A stretch of 64,000 nt of DNA from Coffea arabica (lineage: Eukaryota > Streptophyta > Magnoliopsida > Gentianales > Rubiaceae), in NCBI RefSeq assembly GCF_036785885.1, contig NC_092326.1:4526001-4590000 (forward strand). Reading direction: 5' to 3'. The notes beneath the pieces are model-generated. The model was not told the origin of the DNA. It saw only the letters and a program-made list of their open reading frames with translations, and ran no database searches. Below are positions 11,676-23,600 of the stretch, piece after piece. The position numbers and the translations under genes were made by a program. Position 1 is the stretch's first letter, and each line of letters starts with the position of its first letter.

Positions 11676-14600
11676 ATGGAATACAGTATGAATGGAATGA
11701 GTGAAGACCATTCCTCCCTGGGCAGCTCAACAAAGAGGCCAGAAGGCCACAAAACCCGCTACAATAAGGATGTCATGCCAGGGAGTGAGCTTTGGACGGA
11801 TGGACTTATTTGTGCTTTTGAATTTGTACGGGGGCGTAGGAGATCAGTACGGTCAAAATCTTATTCCAAGATCTTGTCAATCCCTCAAGTAGACACTGGG
11901 AATGTCACTACACCCATGCCTACTCATGGAGGGGTTGAACCTCCTGCTCAGAGAAAAAGCATGATAAATTCCAAAGATCCAGCAACTCTTCATGAGATTG
12001 GTGCTTCCGGGAATGGTGCTTTGGATAGTGATGCAGATAGACCAAACATGCAATCAGACTGTTTGCATTCTGTGGAAAGGTTTGAAGGTAGTCATTGGAT
12101 TCCAATTGGATGGGCTAGAATTTCTGAACTTGTTCAAACTGTGCAAATTGATGCTGGATGGTCTGAACAGCAAGTTGATTTGATGGATGATGAAGAGGAC
12201 CTCACAGTTGCTGATTTAGCTGCTCCTTACTGGGAGCGTCAAGCTGGGCCCACATGGTGGTGTCATGTTGCTGCAGGGCATCCATGTGTAGATGCATGGC
12301 TCAACAGTGCCCAGTGGCTGCATCCTGCAATTTCTGTTGCATTAAGAGATGAAAATCGACTAATAAGTGACAGGATGAAGCATCTCCTTTATGAGGTGGA
12401 TAAATTATTTAGCATGCAAGTTATTTTACTTCTTAATGATCCTGCTTTTCTGCCTGATTGCATACTTTATCCAATATCTATGGGGAAATGAACTGATATC
12501 AACAAAACACAACTTGTATGCTGTCATATGAAGTTTTGTGATTTGGACAATATTTTTGAGCACTATAAGTAACTGGTAATGATTGTATGGTTAATATAAA
12601 TTACCATATGTCAGACATGCTGTTTTGGTTGTTTAACTAATTGACTGTGAAACTTATTTATCAAACCATGCCAGTAAAATATAAACTGTTGAATAGGGTC
12701 CTCTAACTCATTTTCTCAATTTAAGACACGTAATCCATGAAAATTTAGTGCATTTAATCCATGAAAATTTAGTGCGACCAAGTTTTTAGTGCTCCACTAG
12801 GAATTTGACTGCTACTCTATTCTTCTCCTTTTTTCAGTTTCTCTGCAGACTACAATCTTGGATGATTTTGACATGATACTTTTATTTGCTGATGTTAGAT
12901 ACTTTTATTTGCTGATGTTATAGGGAGGAATATATTTGTAATAGTAACTAGGAACATGGAAATACAACTGATGGTGATGGTAAGTAGATGAGTACATGAG
13001 TTGATGCTGAACTAGCATAAGATGTTGTAGTTGAAATTTATTGATGTTATCTTGATAAAGCTTGATCAATTGGCCTAATGATCTGTAGTTAGGGAATGCA
13101 CGATATTTGGTAACAAAGAGACGGAAAGGGGGGGGGGGAGGAAAAACTCTGCACATATTAGTCTGGGGCTGGAAGACTATTAAGCTACTTGACCAGCACA
13201 CTCGATTGCAATGGTCACACTTTGGAATCACGGTGCACTGCCTTATTTCCCTTCAATGGGCTTGTTCATGTATGAAGATGTTGTGGTGTTTTTGGATAGG
13301 CTACTGATTTGCTACATAAGCTAATAGCTGAAGCATTCCATTATTGAATCCACACAAGGAAAAATGCAGATTCTTTAGAAAAAACGTTTTTGTCTCTAGT
13401 GAGTTGAGTTTCTAGTCATCATCAGTATACTGCCCATGTCTGACGCAGACAAGTTAGATCACAAGATCGTTTGGTACATAGAAAGGAGGCAGTTTATGGA
13501 AAAGACTGCTCTAGCAGCACAAGATGAGAATCTTCCTATTCTAAAGAAAATATTATCAGCAGCTGCAATCCATTCCCTTTGCTAATATGTCAAGATTACA
13601 CCTGGAAGCTAATTTAAAAGTATAAAGTCCATGACGATGGAAAATATCTCAATAATGAAGTACTCATGGATGTTGTATCCCATTTACAAGAAAGTCTTAT
13701 TATGTGTTGCAGTACCTAGGTACAAAAAACAAAATATGATGCCACAAGTGCTTTCCCTTGCCTAATCTACAACATTTCCTTCATTAACTTGATTTAATAT
13801 TTTGACAGACCTACTTGTTACCAAGCATATCAACTACCTCTTATTCTTACCTGTTGTCAAGACATGACTATTAGCCATAAAATTTGTAGCTTTGCACATA
13901 AGCAAAATTTCTCATCCTTCATGTCTCATGACGCATGTCATCTTGTATTGTCTAGACAGGAGTCTTACTTATTCAATTCGCAGCTTTGCTCTTGAAGCAA
14001 ACTTTGTCATCCTTCTTGTCTCATTGAGAAGAAAAATACTCACCAACAAAAGCTCTGAGTGGTGGCTATTGGGAGAGCTTTTACTGTTTAAATTTGAGAA
14101 TAGGTATTTTGGAAGGAATACATCTAGTCACAGTATTATGAGTGACCAACTAGTATTTATAGGAGTACAAATCTAAAAAACTATTTACAAGAATATTTAT
14201 ATTTTCTTAACACTACCTCTCAAGTTGGAGCATATATATTATAAGCACCCAACTTATTACAAATGTATTTCACCCTAGAGCCCCTTAAACTGTTGGTAAA
14301 CAAATCAGCCAATTGATCTACAGACGGTACATGAGATGTTTTGATGACTCTGTCAAGCAATTTCTTTCGAATGAAATGACAATCAACTTCAATATGTTTT
14401 GTTCTTTCATGAAACACTGGATTAGATGCAATATGAACGGCCGCCTGATTATCACACACTAAATTCATAGGCTGTTTATGCTCAAACCCAAGTTCAAGTA
14501 ACATGCTCTTCAACCAAACCAACTCACACACAGTGTGAGTCAGAGCGCAGTATTCAGATTCTGCACTTGATCTGGAGACAACTGTTTGCTTCTTACTCTT

Positions 14601-17600
14601 CCACGATACTAAATTATCACCAACAAACACACAATATCCTGTGGTCGATCTTCGATCTGAGGCAGAACCAGCCCAATCTGCATCACTATATCCTTCAATA
14701 TCAATGTGTCCATGATTTTGATACAATAACCCTTTTCCAGAAGCACTCTTAAGATATCTGAGAATTCGTATAACAGCATCCCAATGACTAGTACGAGGGG
14801 TATTAAGAAATTGACTCACAACACTCACTGCAAACGAAATGTGAAGTCTCATTACAGTGAGATAATTTAATTTACCCACAAGTCTTCGATATTGTCTAGG
14901 ATCATCTAATAATGCAAGTTGATCTCCTACTAATTTCACATTAGAATTCATAGGAGTATCCAAAAGTCGACAACCTAACATTCCAACTTCACTCAGCATA
15001 TCGAGTACATATTTCCTTTGGCATAAATAAATTTCATATTTAGACCAAGCTATTTCAATACCCAGAAAATACTGTAGATGACCTAAATCCTTTGTCTGAA
15101 AGTTTGCCTGCAGATTGGATTTAAGTTTCTGGATCCCCACAACATCATCACTTGTAATCACAATATCATCCACATAAACAACTAATCAAATTTTACCAAC
15201 ATTAGAATGTCGATAAAATACAGAGTGATCTACTCTACATCTTGTCAGGCCGAACTCCATGACAACACTACTAAACCGACCGAACCAAGCCCTCGGAGAC
15301 TGTTTTAATCCATATAAGGATTTTTTCAAACGACAAACCAATCGCGAATTCTCTCCCTGAAAAACAAAGCCAGGAGGTTGCTTCATATATACCTCTTCTT
15401 CCAAATCTCCATGTAGAAATGCATTTTTCACATCCAACTGATGCAATGGCCAATTATAAGTTGCTGCCAAAGAGATAAGAAGACGAACCGAGGTAATCTT
15501 TGCAATAGGAGAATGTTTCTAAGTAGTCTATTCCATACACCTGAGTAAATCTTCTAGCTATCAGACGAGCCTTCAATCTATCAATAGAACCATTAGACTG
15601 CACTTTTATAGTGTACATCCATTTACAACCAACAACAGGCTTACCAGAAGGAAGAGGAACAAAATCCCAAGTACCATTTTGTTCCAAAGCAGACATCTCT
15701 TCTTGCATAGTTAATCTCCAACTAGGATGATTAAGAGCATGGAAAATAGACTTGGGAATGGAGACAGAATCAAGGGAAGCAACAAAAGAAAAATACGACA
15801 TAGAGAGACGAGAATAAGAAACAAAATTAGAAATAGAATGAGAAGTACAATGCCTCTTACCTTTGTGTAAAGTAATAGGAAGATCTAACTTAGAGGAGGG
15901 CATCAAACCTGGATTTGAAAATTGAGAGTTAATTGGTGAAGTGCATGGCATATCAGGAACTATCTCAACCATGGAACGATGAGAATAAACTTGAAGATTA
16001 TGATGAGATAATCGAGTTATGGAATCTGGTGGACCAGATAACTCAAGTAATAAAGAGGAAGGGACTGGTAAAATAGGAGAGAAAAAAGAGGGACACTGGT
16101 CTAACTTACAAGGTATACCGTGTTTCATAAAATATGGAGTGGATTCAAAGAAAGTAACATCAACACAAGTAAAAAATTGATTTAAAATTGGACTGTAATA
16201 TCTATACCCTTTTTGCGCTCGTGCGTATCCCAAGAAAATAAACTTAATAGCACAAGGATCTAATTTATCCATCCCGAGAGCAAGTTGATGAACAAAACAC
16301 ACGCATCCAAAAATACGAAGAGGTAATTTAAACACAGGTTCATGTGAAAAAAGAATGGAGTGAGGTAATTGGCCTCCAAGGATATTAGATGGCATGCGAT
16401 TAATTAAACAACATGCAGTTAGAATTGCATCGCTCCAAAATTGTTTGGGCACATTCATGTGCAACAAAAGTGTCTAAGCAATTTCGATTAAATGTCCAAT
16501 TATTTTTTTAGCAATTCTATTCTGTTGTGGAGTGTGAGGACAAGAGAACTGATGAATAATACCGGACTTAGTCATAAAGGTATTAAAAGGAGTGGAAAAA
16601 TATTCTTTCGCATTATCACTGCATGTACAGGCACACCAAATTGATTTTTTATTTCTATAACAAATGCACAAAAAATGAAATATAATTTTGAACGATCTTT
16701 CATTAAATAAAGCCATGTAACTCTTAAAAAATCATCAACAAAGATTGCAAAATATGTAAAACCTAACTTTGAAGTGACTCGACTAGGACCCCAAACATCA
16801 TAATGAACTAACAAAAAGAGTTTAAAAACCCGTTTATTAACTGTAGGAGCAAAAGAAACACGATGATGCTTTCCTGACTGACAAGACTCATATTCTAACG
16901 AAAACAACTAACTCAAAGTAGGAACGAACTTTTTCAAATTTTGTAAAGATGGATGATCTAAATGACAGTGAATTTCAAGAGGAGAAACAGTAGCAGGACA
17001 TGCAATCGGACCATTGGAGTTGAAAAAATAAAAACTATTATGCTCATGCCTTTCACCAATCGTCCTCTTTGTCTTCAAATCCTGAATAGCAACAAAATCA
17101 GGAAAAAAGTAACTGAACACTGTAGAAATTTGGTGAGTTTACTAACAGACATTAGATTAAAAAGTAAATTAGGTACGCAAAGAACAGAAGACAGCAGAAG
17201 AGATGGGTTAATTTCTACAGTGCCTAGTCCTTTAACTTTAGTGGTAAATCTGTCAGCTAAAGTAATATGAGGGAAGGAAATACTCTTGAAAATTAGAAAA
17301 ATTTTTAGAGGTACCTGACATATGATCAGTAGCTCCGGAGTTAATAATCCATGAGTCATTACTTTTTTGTGCTAAAGAAACAGAGGGAAGAGATGCGTGA
17401 TTTGTAACTTGGTACTGTAGGAATTTAATATAATCTTCCTCGGATATAGTAAAAGTCTTCTAGGACCCATGTGTTGAAGAATTTGATTTAACTTGGTCAG
17501 TGGTAACCGCATTGGCAAAACTTTCAACCATATCGAATAGCACTTCAAACAAAAAAGTAGTCAAAATTCGTGATGAACAGTAACGCGTGAACAATACTTT

Positions 17601-20600
17601 TTGAACAGTATGCATGAACAGTCGATGAACAGTATCACGTGAACAACACGCGATGACCAATATCGCGTGAACAGGACTTTTGCTAGATGTTTAACCCTAA
17701 TCCTGGGACTTTTGCTCTAATACCATGAGAACAGGTATTTTGGAAGGAAAACATCTAGTCACAGTATTATTAGTGACCAACTAGTATTTATAGGAATACA
17801 AACCTAACAAACTATTTACAAGAATACCCTTACTAATTTATTATTCACAAAAATACTTATATTCTCTTAACAAAATTATTTAACAAAACAATGATGATGC
17901 TTCATGTTCAACACACAGGACAAAAGACTTGCTAGACAAGGTGCAAGATTTACCTTCATACCATCAAGAATTAGTCCAGGGGCATACTATGAAAAAAGTA
18001 ATATGATTGGTCAAACATGTTAATTCCTTGAATTCTGTTGGTGTTAAGTGAAAGGAATTTTGATTCTTCAGCTTTTACTTTGAGCTGTTTCCTTTCCCAT
18101 GTCCAACAATGGAAAAAAGGCCAAGTTTAGATAAGTGTTGGATGATTTTTGTATGATGGAAAAGATCAAGAAGTTTAATAAGAATAACTTTTTTCCCAGA
18201 ATGCATGGAAACCTAATTAAATTTTAAACTTCTATAGGTACCAGTTAGGGTGGCTGGGGGCCTATTGTTTGAGCTCTTGGGGCAATCTGCAGGAGATCCA
18301 TATGCTGATGAAGATGATATACCCATAGTTCTTCGTTCTTGGCAAACACATAACTTTCTGATTTCTGCTCTGCACGTGAAAGGTTCTGCATCAAGAATCA
18401 ATGTTTTGGGCATCGCAGAAGTTCAGGTATACTTGTTTTACCTCAAGAGTCTTTTAAGTGATCTTTCTATCCTAATATTAGTTGATTTTGATTATAAATC
18501 CACTACAACACTATGCCAAATATTCTTTAGTTTTTTTGGTACAGAAAATCCATAAACTCCTAAATGATTGAGATGTTCGAGTCCTCTTATTCAAGGTTTG
18601 GTTGCATATCTATGTTCTTTACAACAATTCAAACACACTTGGAGGGACCCTAACATTTGACCCGACATAGTATAGGTGTCTTCCGCTATAATGTCCCCTG
18701 TCAGGAGGTGTGGGGGTATAACTTGCTTCCCATTTCTTGCAGGAAAGGTATCATGATTGGCTTAAATTGGATTTTCCACAAGCTTCTGGCCTATGTTATT
18801 CGGACCATTATAACCCCCACCAAACCCTTGTCGACACTTCACGGCACTGGTACTAGCGTGGAATATGTTCTTGACACTTCACAGCACTGCCTATGTTACT
18901 CAAGTCTCTTCATTTACCTGCACTGAACACCCATATCACCATTGCCCTTAAATTGGGTGCTAGACTTATGGAGTATGCCTTGCTGCACTAGTGTATTTTT
19001 ACTTTACAATGATGATAAGCGACAAAACGATAATTCGGTGGATTTGCTAGTGTTCTATGGCTTCGGAAATCAATTAAGTTCTCCAATCGTCAGCTACCAG
19101 CAACTGTGGATTGATTAAAGTACTGTTGTTTGTCTGCTAAATGGTTGAAGTGTAATATTATTCTCATATTTACTAGAATGTCCGCTGAACCCATGTATCT
19201 GTATCCGATTCTTTAGAATTGTCCCGTATCCATTTTAGATGGTTGATGAATTAGACACCTAGAGACATACCGGAATTCAATATCAGCATGCGAGACCCAG
19301 AAATATAGCTTTAGGATGCACCCTATGAACTACTTGTAGGTCCTAGTTGAACTCACTTATGAACCTTCGTGGTACAATATTTGCTTTACAACTGTTAGTG
19401 TCTTTGCCACTTTTTGGGACATTTTGGTAGTTCAGCATCTTTTATCTTGAACGGGATTATACTTTTCCATTTATAGGAGCTACTTGTAGCTGGTGGTTAC
19501 AATGCTCCAAAAACAGTACATGAAGTTATTGCACATTTAGCTTGCCGTCTTGCTCGATGGGATGACAGGTTAGTTGATCTTTTCATAGTTTACTATCCTG
19601 TTAGAGCTGCTACTCTGAGTGGATTTCTAGATGACATTCTGTAGATGCATGATTATAAAGGGAATTCTAGATGTCAGTCTTTATTCCTTCTTTTTCCTGA
19701 ACATGAAGTTGGACACATGAGTGCGCATAAGAGAGGATTCAATCAACCAGGAAAGTAGTTTAAGTGGGCAAATCGCCCCTGATAATTGCATCATTGTGCC
19801 TGGGCTGTGAGGGCTCTCAGCCACATAAGTTTAAATTAATGAAATTTATAAATACACTTGCAAGCTTCTAGTTGATGGTTTTATTTCTGCAGTTTTGCTT
19901 TGTGGTATAATGGAACTCTTGGTACATTGAGTTGCTTCAATAATAAGGGACGTAATAAGAGTCTAGAACCCCAAGCATCCTTATCTTGTCATGTGATGAA
20001 ATCTAGGAGAAAAAGATGAAAAGACAATAAAGTGGCAGCAGTTTAAGTCAAATCCGATCTCCTTCTTGAAGCACGCGATATATATATATATATATATAAA
20101 TATATATATATTGTTTTTCATCTTATCAAGGTTGGTGATCACTTTTTTAATTTAAGAGAAAAAGGGGTATTTGGCTGATAGATTCAATACAAAGTGCTGA
20201 TGAGTGATGAAGACAAGGTTTTACAGTTGCTATTTTGAGTTTGCAGGGTAGAGGAGTGAGAAAGTGCTATATAATGTCTAGAATGTCTAGTAGTTTAAAT
20301 ATTTGGTCCTGACATAGTTATAGCTGCAGGAAGCAGGAAAGCTAGATCTTTAACTCCCCAATCAGGCTTTACAGTGGCCCCTTTACCATGCATGCAGTAA
20401 ACTGACCATTAAATTGACGGTGCCAAGATTGATGGTGAATTTCTAAGATTCTGAAGCTAAAAAATATACATACACACACACACAGAGATACAGTTGCAAC
20501 CATACTGGTGTGATGAGTAATTACAACAGAATAATTACCATCTAGCTGCTTAATTTAAATATTGCTTTTCCTACTCGCTCTCACAAATTTCTGCCAGGTT

Positions 20601-23600
20601 CTTATGTTAGAGCCTGATGGTTTAAATAACTAAAAATGCTGTTAGCTGATGATTCCACTGAGTACCTATTTGCTTGATGGTGATTTCATGATTTCATGAG
20701 TTAAATAACACACCAATTTGGTAAAAGTAAGTAGTTAACTACTGTCCTTTGACCAGCTACCAACAAGTGCAATTGTGAAGTAATTAGCATTTCTGTTAAA
20801 TTATTCTTGCCAAGCCTTTCATTCTCTGTCGTTGTTAATCTTTAATTCTTGTTGATTTTGGTGCTGCTGCTTTTCTTTCCTGCTGGAAATCATCCCCTGT
20901 AATTCTAGGCAAAAGAAGTAATAGAATTTTGTGAGCTTTAGCAGCTACCTTCTTTCAAAGACCTCCACTTGTCCATCTTCATACCACTGAAATTAATCTT
21001 CAACTCTTGAGAAAAGTAGCCATCTATGTTTTAGCATGATGCACAACCACATAACTCTTACCCAATTAGTTTTTGGAAATGTTAATATGGAATATTTGTT
21101 TGTCTATTGTTAGATTGTTCCGAAAATCGATATTTGGTGTGGCTGATGAAGTGGAATTGAAATTTATGAACAGGTATTAATTTCTTGCTCTTGAATATTT
21201 TTGGTACTCTTTTGCTTGCTTTTTTTCTAAGAAAAACAATTGTCCTGTAATCAGGAGGAACCATGAGGATTTGAATCTTTTCGGCATAATTCTGAACCAA
21301 GAAATCAGAAAGTTATCAACACAGGTATACCAGTAAATCTGCTAAAGGTATAGAGTGCTATTTCTTTTGGTCATATGCTGGGTGGGGAAACAAATGGCAT
21401 ATCATATTTGAGCACTGAAAAATGAAGCAGAAGAATCCTGTTTAACAGCCAGATTAAACTGTAAGAGCTAGGAAAGAAGATGCCTTATTATGCAGTTCAA
21501 AAAGTTATCAGACTTGTATTGCCATGTGCATATGTGCATGTCTCTATCTATGTGTAAAGATGTTTTTCTGTTAAAATAAAAGGTGGCAAGTGATATTGGC
21601 ACTCCAACATTGCCTTTTAAATTTTTTAAGACAAATTTGCCCCTAGAACTCCACCTTCAAATGACCGCATCAGGAGTCCTCGCCATCAATGGCTCCAGAC
21701 ACTTCCAATTGCACCATCTTCCTCTCACCTACAAACTAGCATATCTTTTACCCTCCGTCTCCCATCATCTTTTCCCAACTAAAGCCACACCAAACTTTAC
21801 CTAGACACTTATGTTCCTATGCAAAGCACATCTCAATCATGGAGAGTTAATCCAAATTAGAGGTGACAATTTGTCCCAAATTCCAATGGGTTACCCATGC
21901 TCATGGGGACTTTGGGCGGGATGGGTACTGGAATTTGATATTAGGTTTAAAATGGGACAAATCCCAATGGTACCCATTAATTGATGGGAAATTTTGGAAA
22001 ATACTTGGGTACCCATTAAGCTCAAATAGCAAGGGCTCCGTTTGGATTACCTATTTTTGGGGGATGTTTTTGAAATATTTTATTGTATCAGTGTCTATGA
22101 AATTTTTTTTTGAAATATTTGATATACTAATATGGATGGGATGTTTTTTGAGTTATTGCATATTACTGTAACATTGTATTTGAAAAACTTATTTTTTGCA
22201 AAAATAGCCAATCCAAACGGAGTCTAGATTCAAAAATTATCTTTAACAATTTTTATAATCATACCAGCGAATATAATCTAGTAGTCTTCCTAGTCATTAT
22301 CCACAAGAATTTCCAGCATTTCAGTCAGTTTAGACCTGTCATCCTTGGACAATGATGAGGATAAATATTCAACACCCTAAGTACCTTAGCCATTTTGATA
22401 TATGTTGGAATATGGCTGTATATCTATCTTTTCTTTTATTTGTTAATCCAATTTTTGGTGGAAATCTTAAGTATAAAGCACTTGCATGTTTATTTAATAA
22501 AACTAAAAGAAATTTAATAAATCGAAATATTAAAATTATATAAAAAAATAAAAAATGAATTAAAGGAAAAAAATATGTAGAAAATAGATTTGGGTATTGG
22601 GCAGGATCAATCTAAACCCATCCCAAAGTGATCCCGCCCAAGTTAGTCCCAAAACACATATAGGTATGGTTGGACCCAAACCCATATGATTCGGTTCCAT
22701 CTCAAATCCAAGCAAATCTCGCCCATCCCGCCCATTTTGCCACCTCTAATCCAAATCATTGACATTGATATTGGTGTAGTATAGATTACCGTGTCTTTCT
22801 TCCCTGCCCCATGAATTTCCAAGGCCTACAAGATGATAGAAAAACTGCTACTACTCATTAGCCAAACCCATTGCATAATTGAAAAAAACGAAAAAAAAGA
22901 CCCTGAGCTATACTCATAAAAAATGAGCTAGTTTGTCCAATTCAATGGAGTGGGTGAAATTAATTTATTTCCTACTGGTGGATTTGATTTGGGCAATGAA
23001 CATCGAGATTCTTTTGGCTAAATATTGGATGGGGCCACTGAAATGTTTTGGTTTAGGGAATTTGAAATTTTCTGGATTGGGATGTGGGTTTTGCGTAAAT
23101 TCTGTTAATCAGAAGAAGATATTACAACAGAGAAGAATTCAAGGAGGTTTGGGTACTTGAAGAAGTGACGAGGCAAAAGAATTCATTTTAGGACTGGGTG
23201 CAGGGAAGCAATGGATCAAAGAAGTAGAAGAAAAAGGATAAAAATGTTTTTTCAACTTATAAAAGTCAAAGATGGAGTGCCAGAGGCTATGCTTGGAGTG
23301 CTAATATCATTTCCCTAAAAAGGGTTCTATATATATATCTATGTACTATAAAAATTGTATGCATTTTTGTTATCATTATTGACTGCAATACAGCAAACCC
23401 TGTAGCGTATATGTATCTCTTGAATTACTTGTATTTCTGGAGAAGGGCATTGAGAGGAATGAGCAGCATGAGAGGAATGAGCGTCCTTGCCTTCTGGCTC
23501 TAGTTCTTATCTAAAAGTGATGAATGATCTAATTTGAAATTTATTATTCTGATTGTAACTACTAACTTAAGAGGGAAAGCATCTGTGACATACTTTATAG

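Larger units (their letters stand above)
14095..17872 (-). mobile_element. Ty1/copia LTR retrotransposon, decayed, antisense in the CorA-like intron
   Basis: The element starts TGAGAA and ends TTAACA, with a perfect 5-bp target duplication AAATT (14090-14094, 17873-17877). The minus-strand 5' LTR is 17726-17872 (147 bp) and the 3' LTR is 14095-14212 (118 bp). The two align except for a ~29-bp gap. Directly inside the 5' LTR, minus-strand TGGTATTAGAGC is one base from the tRNA-iMet primer-binding site TGGTATCAGAGC. A purine-rich tract (GAGAGGTAG) abuts the 3' LTR. Pol order is protease, integrase, reverse transcriptase, RNase H, which is the copia order. Gag is essentially missing: only about 360 bp lie between the primer site and the protease. 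Several stops and frameshifts make it defective. Confidence 0.95.
21585..23315. mobile_element. TIR DNA transposon (Mutator-like?), host of a nested hAT element
   Basis: The left end GGCAAGTGATATTGGCACTC and the complement of the right end GGGAAATGATATTAGCACTC match at 17 of 20 positions and continue with CAA. The flanks TAAAAGG (21577-21583) and TAAAAAGG (23316-23323) suggest an imperfect target duplication of 8-9 bp. Interior sequence around 21640-21840 and 22760-23260 is not recognised; it may be captured or decayed coding DNA. It lies in the intron 21325-24082 of the CorA-like gene. Confidence 0.6.

Noticed and set aside
20077..20112. (TA)n run as a functional element
   Set aside because: Plain microsatellite in an intron.
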